Shown: positions 1 through 5,348, counted from the first letter of the stretch. The stretch is 5,348 bases of DNA from an uncultured Prevotella sp. (GCA_938018155.1 CALIIG010000132.1:1-5348), one strand, 5' to 3'. Numbers and translations: made by a program. The notes: generated from the letters alone by a model not told the origin.

Positions 1-179
1 AGGACATGGAATATCTTGGCATCAAGCTCGACAAAGAGCGCAACGAATGCCGTGGTGTAGAGAAGATTCTCTCTGCAGACGACTCGAAGGTCAAGGTCGT
101 CCTTGTTCCTACTGATGAAGAGATTGTCATTGCACGCGATACGCTTGCCCTGGTTACGGGCCAGCCGCTTGACGATTAG
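1..179 (+). CDS. ackA: Acetate kinase, C-terminal end (5' truncated by window)
   Basis: Only the last 58 complete codons are present, read from base 3 to the TAG at 177-179. Acetate kinase is a cytosolic enzyme that interconverts acetyl phosphate + ADP and acetate + ATP, and with phosphotransacetylase it forms the Pta-AckA overflow pathway. The visible segment has the conserved C-terminal features of the family: a DMEYLGIKLD stretch, an N..CRG motif, a (L)SADDSKVKV strand and the near-terminal PTDEE.VIARDT motif. A short tail, LALVTGQPLDD, follows. In many bacteria pta lies just upstream, but here that would be outside the window. Two hairpins follow the stop directly, so this is probably the last gene of its transcript. 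Identification rests on motif recognition of a partial protein; the family call is firm because VPTDEE.VIARDT is characteristic. Confidence 0.93.
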   Translation, partial: DMEYLGIKLDKERNECRGVEKILSADDSKVKVVLVPTDEEIVIARDTLALVTGQPLDD

Positions 180-194
180 TGTCTTGAAATGATT

Positions 195-218
195 TTCTGG
201 CGTCTGCCAGAACGTTTT
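195..218 (+). terminator. Short hairpin after ackA, possible first terminator
   Basis: Beginning 15 bases after the ackA stop, TTCTGGC (195-201) and GCCAGAA (206-212) form a perfect 7-bp stem with a GTCT loop, followed by CGTTTT. The stem is GC-containing and the T-run is short (four), so it could be a weak intrinsic terminator or an mRNA 3'-end stabiliser lying ahead of the stronger hairpin at 228-270. Confidence 0.45.
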
Positions 219-227
219 AATATAGTC

Positions 228-275
228 AAAAGACTTGCAATTGCTGATGATATGCAGTTGCAAGTCTTTTTATTA
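228..275 (+). terminator. Strong, probably bidirectional intrinsic terminator after ackA
   Basis: AAAAGACTTGCAA (228-240) and TTGCAAGTCTTTT (258-270) are perfect 13-base inverted repeats. Four further pairs (241-244 with 254-257, one of them a G-T wobble) extend the stem to about 17 bp around a 9-base loop. The stem ends in an A-run on one side and a T-run on the other, with T-rich sequence after it, so it could act on either strand. On the + strand it fits as the main terminator of the ackA transcript. Confidence 0.8.
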
Positions 276-373
276 TATTCCATGTATACCCTTTACAGTA
301 AACTTAAAAAGGGCGTTCTTCAATACCGATGACTTATGATATTTGTATAAAATATATTTCATTATTTCTTAGT

Positions 374-405
374 ATTGCAAGTAAAGGTGTTTATAATTAA
401 CTTTG
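374..405 (+). promoter_or_regulatory. Bacteroidetes-type promoter (-33 / -7) upstream of methyltransferase
   Basis: TAACTTTG at 398-405 matches the Bacteroidetes primary sigma factor -7 element TAnnTTTG exactly. An ATTG at 374-377 lies 20 bases upstream of it, the usual place of the -33 TTG/TTTG element. The start site would be near 410. The promoter is about 220 bases from the next clear gene (625), so it drives either that gene with a long leader or the micro-ORFs at 446-607. It is a pattern match only. Confidence 0.55.
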
Positions 406-445
406 TCCAAACTATAAACCATATTAAAAGAAAGAATTGAAAGAT

Positions 446-607
446 ATGAAAAGTATTACCTTTATCATAGTTTTATTGGCCAATAGTGTATATTTTAATA
501 TCTTGCTATTTGCTTAAAAAATGTCAATAACCTCATTGACTCCTGCATGTGACAAAGAGATCCTGCTATCAAACAAGCTTTTTATCGTGATAATTATTTT
601 TTATTAA
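446..607 (+). other. Two tiny in-frame open frames, unrecognised (possible micro-ORFs or gene remnant)
   Basis: An ATG at 446, about 36 bases after the predicted start site, opens 23 codons to a TAA at 515-517. The peptide starts MKSITFIIVLLANS and is almost wholly hydrophobic after Lys2, like a signal peptide or a single membrane helix. One codon after that stop, in the same frame, an ATG at 521 opens 28 codons to a TAA at 605-607, with a polar middle containing PACDKE and a hydrophobic end containing FIVIIIF. An in-frame stop at 425-427 closes the frame on the left. The pair could be a leader peptide with a downstream micro-ORF, a small membrane protein, or a short ORF broken by one nonsense codon. 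In AT-rich DNA it may also be chance. I recognise neither peptide. Confidence 0.2.
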
Positions 608-624
608 ATACATAAAAATTTCGT

Positions 625-1434
625 ATGAAAGAGAATTTAAGACAGCAAACTGATTATGGAAACTGGGTACCCATGACTTTAATAAGGGCATTGGTAGCTA
701 TAACTATTCTTGTTTTTGCATTATTTGCAGTAGTGCACGTTTGGTTACATCTTGCAATATTGGATATAATTCTTTGCCTAACAGCGGTTGTTGCTTTCAG
801 TATGACTGCATATATGTGTATGTGTCGCAGAGCATTTTCTTTCAATGGCGGCAGACTAATGGAAAGAATCCATGAATTTCTTATAAGTCATCTGCAATGG
901 AATGGCACCGGACAACTGCTTGATATCGGTTGCGGGTCAGGAGCTCTTTGTATACAATGTGCCAGGCTTTTTTCCAAAAGCCATATCGTTGGGGTTGATT
1001 ATTGGGGCAAAGAATGGGATTATGCACAACAACAGTGCGAACAGAACGCGGAAATAGAAAAAGTAAAGGACAGGGTAAAATTTTTGCATGGGGACGCTTC
1101 TCATCTTGATTTCCCCGACGAAACTTTTGATGCCGTTGTGAGTAACTTTGTTTTTCACGAAGTGAAAACGCAACCCTGCAAGTCCATGCTTATCCGTGAG
1201 GCTCTGCGAGTATTGAAGCCAGGGGGATGCTTTGCTTTACAGGACCTTTTTGATAAGAGAAGATTGTATGGCAATATCAACGAATTACTTGATGATTTGA
1301 GGAAAGAAGGGTATGACGACATCAATTACATATCGCATGTTGAACGCCAGAACTTTGTTCCGAAATTTGTGAGAGCACCGTGGATGATTAGTGATGTCGG
1401 TCTTATATACGGCAGAAAACCTAAAGGAAATTAA
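625..1434 (+). CDS. Membrane-anchored class I SAM-dependent methyltransferase
   Basis: This 269-residue protein is predicted to transfer a methyl group from S-adenosylmethionine; the acceptor is unknown. Two hydrophobic segments at about residues 17-40 and 42-66 should anchor it in the inner membrane, with the catalytic domain following in the cytosol. The domain shows motif I LLDIGCGSG (98-106), the acidic strand-2 end VGVDYWG with Asp125, the GDASHLDFPDETFDAVVSN region (156-174), and ALRVLKPGG (193-201) with the strand-5 stretch FALQDLF. The ATG at 625 is favoured because the N-terminal TDYGNWVP stretch recalls a set of two-helix methyltransferases that I associate mainly with Firmicutes. 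No strong ribosome-binding site is visible. It stands alone on the + strand, convergent with lpxH, in more AT-rich DNA than the minus-strand genes, so acquisition by transfer is possible. Family confidence is high; function is unassigned. Confidence 0.92.
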   Translation: MKENLRQQTDYGNWVPMTLIRALVAITILVFALFAVVHVWLHLAILDIILCLTAVVAFSMTAYMCMCRRAFSFNGGRLMERIHEFLISHLQWNGTGQLLDIGCGSGALCIQCARLFSKSHIVGVDYWGKEWDYAQQQCEQNAEIEKVKDRVKFLHGDASHLDFPDETFDAVVSNFVFHEVKTQPCKSMLIREALRVLKPGGCFALQDLFDKRRLYGNINELLDDLRKEGYDDINYISHVERQNFVPKFVRAPWMISDVGLIYGRKPKGN

Positions 1435-1445
1435 GGCTTTTTTTT
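1416..1445. terminator. Possible bidirectional terminator between convergent genes
   Basis: AAAACCTAA (1416-1424) can pair with TTAAGGCTTTT (1431-1441), giving about nine pairs with single-base bulges at 1433 and 1437 and a 6-base loop. A run of eight T (1438-1445) follows. On the minus strand the same hairpin is preceded by A8 and followed by TTTT, so it could also end the lpxH transcript. It overlaps the methyltransferase stop codon (1432-1434). The bulges make it weaker than the ackA terminator. Confidence 0.45.
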
Positions 1446-1504
1446 CTTGTTAATAACTTGTTTAAAGAGGCAGGACATACTGTTTAACGGCTCGTTTTGT
1501 CGTG

Positions 1505-2272
1505 TCAGGGCCTGCTTTCACCCTCAATATACTGCTCGAGGAAAACGTGTTCGCCATCGAATACCGCGTAAGTGAACTGCCAAATCCAGTCGCCAAGTAT
1601 CAGCATACGAGCCTTACGTTCGAGCGTTAAGTCAATTTCGATATGACGATGACCGTAGATAAAGTAGTCGATATTGGGGTGAGTTGTCATGTATTCTTTC
1701 GTCCACCTTACCAAATATTCCTTATCTTCACCCATAAACGACTGCTCTTTCCCGTCCAATCGCTTCATACGGCTGTGCTTTGCCCAGTTTAATCCCAGTG
1801 CCATTCCCCAACGCGGATGGATAGCATTAAACAGAATTTGGCAGGCATGATTGTGGAAAACCTTTCGGAGGAGCCTGAAATTGACGTTCGGATCACCCAG
1901 TCCGTCGCCGTGTGCAAGGTAGAATTCCTTACCGTATATTTCGGTAGTGAGAGGCTTTCTATGCACAATCAGTCCGCATTCCTGCTCTAAATACCCGTAA
2001 GTCCAAATGTCATGATTGCCCGTAAAGAAGTGAATCTCCACGCCCATATCGGTTAATTCCGACAACTTTCCGAGGAAACGGGTAAACCCTTTGGGCACAA
2101 CATACCGGTATTCGTTCCAGAAATCGAACATATCGCCAAGCAAATAAACGGCATATGCTTTCTCTTTGATACTGTCGAGAAAGCGTACAAGTCGGCGTTC
2201 CTGTGTGCGACGGTGCTCAATGGCCAGCGATCCGAGATGTGCATCTGACAAAAAATAAACGTTCTTTCTCAT
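1505..2272 (-). CDS. lpxH: UDP-2,3-diacylglucosamine hydrolase (LpxH)
   Basis: This 255-residue calcineurin-like metallophosphoesterase is predicted to cleave UDP-2,3-diacylglucosamine to lipid X and UMP, the fourth step of lipid A synthesis, at the cytosolic face of the inner membrane. All metal-site motifs are visible: SDAHLG (Asp10, His12), GDMFDFW (Asp47), GNHD (Asn86, His87), HGDG (His121) and GHRH (His208, His210). The HPRWGMALGLNWAKHSRMKR stretch (152-171) would lie in the helical insertion that binds the acyl chains in LpxH. Length is near the usual 240-260. The ATG at 2272 puts SDAHLG at residue 9, as expected. It is the last gene of the minus-strand run, 92 bases after the DUF59 gene and probably cotranscribed with it; I see no separate promoter in that gap. 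The alternative is a related phosphoesterase without LpxH activity, which is less likely. Confidence 0.9.
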   Translation of the reverse strand: MRKNVYFLSDAHLGSLAIEHRRTQERRLVRFLDSIKEKAYAVYLLGDMFDFWNEYRYVVPKGFTRFLGKLSELTDMGVEIHFFTGNHDIWTYGYLEQECGLIVHRKPLTTEIYGKEFYLAHGDGLGDPNVNFRLLRKVFHNHACQILFNAIHPRWGMALGLNWAKHSRMKRLDGKEQSFMGEDKEYLVRWTKEYMTTHPNIDYFIYGHRHIEIDLTLERKARMLILGDWIWQFTYAVFDGEHVFLEQYIEGESRP

Positions 2273-2364
2273 ACGGCGGTGTTTTGATTAGGAAAATGAC
2301 ATGCTCTCAAACGGCGGGGAAGTATCCCGCTTCAGGTTGATTACGGGGCGTCAACAGCGAGTTG

Positions 2365-2685
2365 TTACTCGAACCCAAGCTCAATACGTGCCTCTTCGCT
2401 CATCATACTCTGATCCCATGCAGGCTCAAAAACCAGATTGATATTGGCTGTATTGACTCCCTCTACACTCTCAATTTTTGTGCGGACATCCTCTAATATA
2501 AAGTCGGCTGCAGGACAATTCGGAGCCGTAAAGGTCATATCGACATTCACATTACCGTCTTCCTGCACATCAATTTTGTAGATCATCCCCAAGTCCCATA
2601 TATTAACGGGAATTTCCGGGTCGTATACTGTCTTCAGCACATCAACAATGCGCTCCTCTATTTTCGTCTTTTCTTCTTGCGTCAT
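2365..2685 (-). CDS. DUF59 / MIP18-family Fe-S cluster assembly factor (SufT-like)
   Basis: This 106-residue cytosolic protein is almost entirely a DUF59 (MIP18) domain, a family that helps mature or deliver Fe-S clusters and includes SufT and eukaryotic CIAO2. The signatures are clear: YDPEIPVNIWDLGMIY (21-36), MTFTAPNCPAADF (50-62) with the conserved Cys57 that is functionally important in the family, and the C-terminal EPAWDQSMMSEEAR (87-100) carrying the W..(D)..MS.EAR motif. Bacteroidetes often annotate this as a SUF-system or metal-sulfur cluster assembly protein, and it can lie next to sufBCDSE, but no suf genes are seen here. It has its own promoter directly upstream and is followed by lpxH. 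The start codon at 2685 lies about 14 bases from the predicted transcript start, so the leader is very short and has no Shine-Dalgarno. The family is certain; the exact client proteins are unknown. Confidence 0.93.
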   Translation of the reverse strand: MTQEEKTKIEERIVDVLKTVYDPEIPVNIWDLGMIYKIDVQEDGNVNVDMTFTAPNCPAADFILEDVRTKIESVEGVNTANINLVFEPAWDQSMMSEEARIELGFE

Positions 2686-2703
2686 AGCTTATTTTGTTTT
2701 CTG

Positions 2704-2734
2704 CAAACTTACTTAAAAAAAACGAAATGCGCAA
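2704..2734 (-). promoter_or_regulatory. Bacteroidetes-type promoter for the DUF59-lpxH unit
   Basis: On the minus strand TAAGTTTG (2711 down to 2704) matches TAnnTTTG exactly. A TTG (2734-2732) lies 20 bases upstream in the -33 position, the same spacing as the promoter at 374-405. The spacer contains a T8 run. The transcript start would be near 2699, some 14 bases before the ATG at 2685. It lies in the 89-base gap after radC, so DUF59-lpxH can be expressed apart from radC. No experimental support. Confidence 0.6.
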
Positions 2735-2774
2735 CATATCACGTGCTTTCATTGGCCAGATGGCACCATTTATA

Positions 2775-3488
2775 TTACAGCCGTCCCTCCTCATGATAGC
2801 TGTAATAGTTACCGTCGGTTACAATAACGTGGTCGGTAAAGTAAATACGCATCGTGTCGCAGGCCTTTTTTATTTGGCGTGTAATTTCGTCATCATGACT
2901 GCTTGGTATCAGGTTTCCGCTGGGATGATTGTGTGTTACGGCCAGTATAGTAGCATTATTGAACAGGCATTCGCGCATAATGACGCGCACATCTACTGCT
3001 GTTTCGGTAATGCCTCCGCGACTAACGCACATCTCACGAATAAGACTGTATTGCTGATTCATCAATAAGATATGAAACTCCTCAACATCAAGGTCCTGCA
3101 ATATCGGGTGCATGTAATTGTAAATAGCCGTTGCCGACCCCAGCTTAGGCCGCTCTTCGCGCATCGATTCCCGCCTCCGCCTGCCCAGTTCGCAGGCTGC
3201 AACAATGGCAATAGCCTTGGCAGGGCCCATGCCGTGGTAGCTGACGAGGTCGGAAATCTGCTTTTTTCCGAGCGTGTTGAGGTTATTGTTACAATCGCTT
3301 AATATGCGTCTTGTCAGGTCAACAGCACTTTCACGTGTCGAGCCCGAGCCAATAAGTATGGCCAATAATTCGGCATCGGTAAGCGATGATGCGCCTAACC
3401 GCATCAGTTTTTCGCGCGGGCGGTCTTCCTCTGCCCACTCGTTGATGTTCAGTTTGTTTTTTAATATATCGGGATTATGACTTGCCAT
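2775..3488 (-). CDS. radC: RadC family JAMM-domain protein (UPF0758)
   Basis: This is a full-length 237-residue protein. Residues about 20-103 form the RadC N-terminal region, with DRPREKLMRLGASSLTDAELLAILIGSG (22-49) and a helix-hairpin-helix-like stretch around VSYHGMGPAKAIAI (82-95) of the type that contacts DNA. Residues about 115-235 form the JAB/MPN (JAMM) domain with a complete zinc site: Glu137 in EEFHILLMN, then THNHPSGN (His186, His188), then PSSHDD with Ser196 and Asp199. The JAMM fold is found in metallopeptidases, but no substrate is established for RadC. The old link of radC to DNA repair traces to a recG allele in E. coli, so the name should not be read as a function. The start at 3488 gives the normal N-terminus. 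It lies 27 bases after the glycosyltransferase stop with no promoter seen between, so cotranscription is likely. Confidence 0.93.
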   Translation of the reverse strand: MASHNPDILKNKLNINEWAEEDRPREKLMRLGASSLTDAELLAILIGSGSTRESAVDLTRRILSDCNNNLNTLGKKQISDLVSYHGMGPAKAIAIVAACELGRRRRESMREERPKLGSATAIYNYMHPILQDLDVEEFHILLMNQQYSLIREMCVSRGGITETAVDVRVIMRECLFNNATILAVTHNHPSGNLIPSSHDDEITRQIKKACDTMRIYFTDHVIVTDGNYYSYHEEGRL

Positions 3489-3515
3489 TTGTATCGGGTT
3501 AGTAGTAAAGACGGG

Positions 3516-4607
3516 CTATTTATAGAAGTTTTTCTTATAGGCTTCGAACTCACCGCGTTTCAAAACGCACCGTTTCCACCAGGCATTCAGGAAGCCGCAG
3601 CCATAGCCTGTGAGCTGAGTGTAGGCCGCCCGCACGGCCAATACGCCTATATGCAGACTGCCGGTGTGTATCGTAGCATCGGTAAGAATAATCAATGCGT
3701 ACAGCAGGAGCGGGAAAAAACCGAAAGAACCGATGGCGAAGCCGCCTGCCATGGCGCAGAATGGCCCCGTAGCGCATCCGTTTGCAGACGGGGTAAGCAT
3801 GCCATAGAGGCCTAAAAAAAAGAGAATTATACCTATGAGCATCACGGCCAGGCACAGTGAAACGCCCAGCGTAAACACCATAGGCAGCAGGTGTACCAGC
3901 TTCAGGCTGTCAGGATATTTCTTATAAAGGTTGATGCGTGCTATGCCACTGTTGTATACTTGTCGCCAGAACTTGCGGAAGTCAGTACGCCGTTTGTGAT
4001 ACACCCAGGCGTCAGGGAACAGCCGTGTAGCATATCCGGCCTTAATAATACGTATGGAAAAGTCGATGTCTTCGCCGAAACGCATTTTTGAAAAGCCTCC
4101 GAGCTTCTCATAAACATCACGCCGAAGGCCCATGTTAAACGAACGAGGGTAGAACTTGTCAAGCTTTTTCTTGCCACCTCTTATACCTCCTGTGGTAAAG
4201 AAAGAGGTCATAGAGTAGGATATTGCTTTCTGTGTGTTGCTGAACGATGCATGTGCACTGTCGGGTCCGCCAAAGGCATCGCAGGGCCTTTGTGCCAGTT
4301 CGCTATCAACAGCAGCCAGATATTCAGGTGGAAGAATAACGTCAGAGTCGAGAATAATCACATATTCTCCCGTTGCCCTTTCAACGCCATAGTTGCGGCT
4401 CTGCCCCGGGCCGCTGTTCTCTTTCATGAAATATTGCAGGTTTAGCTTGTCGCTGTATTTGTTGCATACGCCTTTACAGGGCCTCTGTGAACCGTCTTCA
4501 ACAATAACCACATCAAAGTTAGCATAGCTTTGTTGCGTAAGGCTCAGAAGCAGTTCGTCTACTTCTTCAGGGCGGTTAAATACAGGAACAATGATAGAAT
4601 ATTTCAT
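3516..4607 (-). CDS. Family 2 glycosyltransferase with C-terminal membrane segments
   Basis: This 363-residue protein is predicted to transfer a sugar from a nucleotide-sugar donor at the cytosolic face of the inner membrane; donor and acceptor are unknown. The GT-A domain begins at once with YSIIVPVFNRPEEV (3-16), then VIVEDGS (34-40), SGPGQSRNYG (65-74), ILDSDV with the DxD metal site Asp87-Asp89, and FGEDIDFSIR (177-186) containing the GED acceptor-side acid. A basic RR.DF..FW.Q.Y..G stretch follows (206-221). Hydrophobic segments at about 241-270 and 283-309, with a weaker one near 318-340, should tether it. The start is placed at the ATG at 4607 because the fold begins there. A longer frame opens from a GTG at 4682, but its extra 25 residues are encoded by the AT-rich inverted repeat. 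The role may be surface polysaccharide or glycolipid synthesis, inferred from the architecture only. radC follows by 27 bases. Confidence 0.9.
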   Translation of the reverse strand: MKYSIIVPVFNRPEEVDELLLSLTQQSYANFDVVIVEDGSQRPCKGVCNKYSDKLNLQYFMKENSGPGQSRNYGVERATGEYVIILDSDVILPPEYLAAVDSELAQRPCDAFGGPDSAHASFSNTQKAISYSMTSFFTTGGIRGGKKKLDKFYPRSFNMGLRRDVYEKLGGFSKMRFGEDIDFSIRIIKAGYATRLFPDAWVYHKRRTDFRKFWRQVYNSGIARINLYKKYPDSLKLVHLLPMVFTLGVSLCLAVMLIGIILFFLGLYGMLTPSANGCATGPFCAMAGGFAIGSFGFFPLLLYALIILTDATIHTGSLHIGVLAVRAAYTQLTGYGCGFLNAWWKRCVLKRGEFEAYKKNFYK

Positions 4608-4628
4608 GTTTGAAGAGTAAAAAATTAA

Positions 4629-4719
4629 AAAAGTAAAAAAATAAAGGGGTAAAAAAGTAAAGGATAATGCCGTTTCGTGCACCCTTTTTACTTTTTTACC
4701 CTTTTATTTTTTTACTTTT
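4629..4719. repeat. 33-base AT-rich inverted repeat straddling the efp stop codon
   Basis: The arms 4629-4661 and 4687-4719 are inverse complements with 32 of 33 positions matching (the exception is G4646 against T4702), around a 25-base loop. Each arm is built from tandem-like pieces of GTAAAAAA and TAAAGGGGT type, and related A-rich units continue left to about 4615. The right arm includes the last efp codon and its TAA (4712-4714), and a second in-frame TAA follows two codons later. On the minus-strand transcript the order is A-rich arm, loop, U-rich arm, resembling an A/U-flanked terminator, so it may end or weaken read-through from efp into the glycosyltransferase. It is symmetric and could act on either strand. 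Confidence 0.8.
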
Positions 4720-5281
4720 CAGTAACTCGTCCTACGTAGCTTCCGTCGCGTGTATCAACGGTAATGGTTTCGCCTTCGTTAATGAAGAGCGGCACACGCA
4801 CCTCTGCACCCGTCTCAACGGTTGCGGGCTTGGTAGCGTTTGTTGCTGTGTTGCCTTTTACACCAGGCTCGCTGTGCGTAATAACGAGGTTGGTTTTAAG
4901 AGGCATTTCGGCCGAAAGGATGGTGCCGTCAGCCGTATCGGTCTGCACGTCAACAACGTCGCCTTCTTTCATAAATTCGCCACCGGTAATCATATCCCGG
5001 GCTATGGGAATCTGTTCAAAGGTTTCCTGGTTCATGAAAATGCAGCCCGTGCTATCCTCATACAGATACTGGTAAGGACGGTGCTCAACGCGAACGTCGT
5101 CAAGTTTAAAGCCTACCTGAAACGTACGCTCCAGCACACGACCGTCGGCCACGTTTTTAAGTTTGGTGTTCATAACGGTGTTGCCTTTGCCTGGCTTGCG
5201 GTGTTGAAAGTCGACACACTTCCAGATACCACCGTCCATACGGATACAAGTTCCGATTTTTATGTCCTGTGAATTGATCAT
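4712..5281 (-). CDS. efp: Translation elongation factor P
   Basis: EF-P binds the ribosome between the P and E sites and relieves stalling at consecutive prolines. At 189 residues this is full length and has the three expected domains: a KOW-like domain I (about 1-63), OB domain II (about 66-128) and OB domain III (about 130-187). The domain I loop HRKPGKGNTV (27-36) places Lys32 at the tip, where other bacteria carry beta-lysyl, rhamnosyl or similar modifications. Pro30 before it and Gly31/Gly33 around it suit a Lys-type loop; no modification gene (epmA, epmB, earP) is visible here. The family signature lies at 151-185, with KPATVETGA, VRVPLFINEGE and DTRDGSYVGR. The ATG at 5281 gives the Bacteroidales-like N-terminus MINSQDIKIG. 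It is the first gene of the minus-strand run and has a promoter about 45 bases upstream. Its stop lies within an inverted repeat. Confidence 0.97.
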   Translation of the reverse strand: MINSQDIKIGTCIRMDGGIWKCVDFQHRKPGKGNTVMNTKLKNVADGRVLERTFQVGFKLDDVRVEHRPYQYLYEDSTGCIFMNQETFEQIPIARDMITGGEFMKEGDVVDVQTDTADGTILSAEMPLKTNLVITHSEPGVKGNTATNATKPATVETGAEVRVPLFINEGETITVDTRDGSYVGRVTEK

Positions 5282-5325
5282 TGTTATTGTATAAAAAGTT
5301 TATGATTATCAAATTCCTGCGCCTG

Positions 5326-5333
5326 CAAAGTTA
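5326..5333 (-). promoter_or_regulatory. efp: Bacteroidetes-type -7 promoter element for efp
   Basis: On the minus strand TAACTTTG (5333 down to 5326), followed by CAG, matches TAnnTTTG exactly. The predicted start near 5321 gives a leader of about 40 bases before the efp ATG. With the 20-base spacing seen at the other two promoters, the -33 element would fall near 5354, just outside the window, so only half of the promoter can be judged. Confidence 0.55.
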
Positions 5334-5348
5334 CTACATTTTTGCTGA

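Larger units (their letters stand above)
180..624. other. 445-base AT-rich intergenic region
   Basis: This gap lies between ackA and the methyltransferase gene. Its first third holds the two ackA hairpins. The rest is strongly AT-rich and contains a perfect Bacteroidetes-type promoter (374-405), two tiny in-frame open frames (446-607), and no recognisable RNA gene. A weak CCCTTT/AAAGGG inverted repeat sits at 289-313. A second, poorer promoter-like string is TACCTTTA at 457-464, with TTG at 437-439 seventeen bases upstream. No promoter match is seen closer to the methyltransferase start, so that gene may be read from the 398-405 promoter with a leader of roughly 210 bases. I see no insertion sequence, attachment site or tRNA. 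Confidence 0.6.

Noticed and set aside
289..313. CCCTTT/AAAGGG inverted repeat in the AT-rich gap
   Set aside because: Only six pairs with a 13-base loop and no T-tract. Kept only as a remark in the gap description.
2313..2331. GCGGG/CCCGC inverted repeat between the DUF59 gene and lpxH
   Set aside because: The stem is about 5 bp plus wobbles with no T-run on either strand, so it is not a convincing terminator. It might only slow read-through.
2357..2370. CGAGT/ACTCG small hairpin at the DUF59 stop codon
   Set aside because: Five pairs and no T-run; within what chance gives at this length.
2694..3302. Open frames on the + strand opposite radC
   Set aside because: Both are antisense to radC, whose JAMM site is complete. 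No promoter motif or recognisable protein features.
3477..3815. Open frame on the + strand opposite the glycosyltransferase 3' end
   Set aside because: Antisense to the membrane segments of the glycosyltransferase, with low-complexity composition and no family resemblance.
4608..4720. CRISPR-like or tandem repeat array
   Set aside because: The units are simple A-rich strings without unique spacers of constant length, and the structure is a single inverted repeat rather than an array.
4667..5272. Long open frame on the + strand (201 codons) opposite efp
   Set aside because: It is antisense to a complete, motif-rich EF-P gene, and its product shows no recognisable domain. It is explained by the codon pattern of efp.

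Overview
The window looks like ordinary chromosomal DNA of a Bacteroidales bacterium, most likely Prevotella or a close relative. Three perfect matches to the Bacteroidetes -7 promoter element TAnnTTTG support this, as do the absence of strong Shine-Dalgarno sequences before most starts, moderate base composition with AT-rich gaps, and proteins that read like the Bacteroidales versions of EF-P, LpxH and the DUF59/SufT-like protein. The exact genus is an inference.

Layout: positions 1-179 hold the 3' end of acetate kinase (ackA, + strand), followed by a short hairpin and then a long perfect-stem hairpin that should end its transcript. A 445-base AT-rich gap (180-624) follows. It carries a perfect Bacteroidetes-type promoter and two tiny in-frame open frames of unknown meaning. 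Next, on the + strand, is a membrane-anchored SAM-dependent methyltransferase (625-1434), which ends in a hairpin with a T-tract shared with the convergent genes.

From 1505 to 5281 five genes all lie on the minus strand. In transcription order they are efp (elongation factor P), a family 2 glycosyltransferase with C-terminal membrane segments, radC (JAMM-domain protein), a DUF59/SufT-like Fe-S assembly factor, and lpxH (lipid A biosynthesis hydrolase). efp has a promoter at the right edge of the window. The DUF59 gene has its own well-formed promoter, so DUF59-lpxH is probably a separate transcription unit. A near-perfect 33-base AT-rich inverted repeat straddles the efp stop codon and separates efp from the glycosyltransferase.

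Functionally this is a housekeeping neighbourhood: acetate/ATP metabolism, translation, Fe-S maturation, lipid A synthesis and probable surface glycan synthesis. There is no obvious shared pathway. I see no phage, transposon, CRISPR, defence system, tRNA or rRNA. The items most worth a second look are the AT-rich gap with its promoter and micro-ORFs, the inverted repeat at the efp stop, and the methyltransferase, which resembles Firmicutes proteins and may be an acquired gene. I did not find a convincing new biological system.
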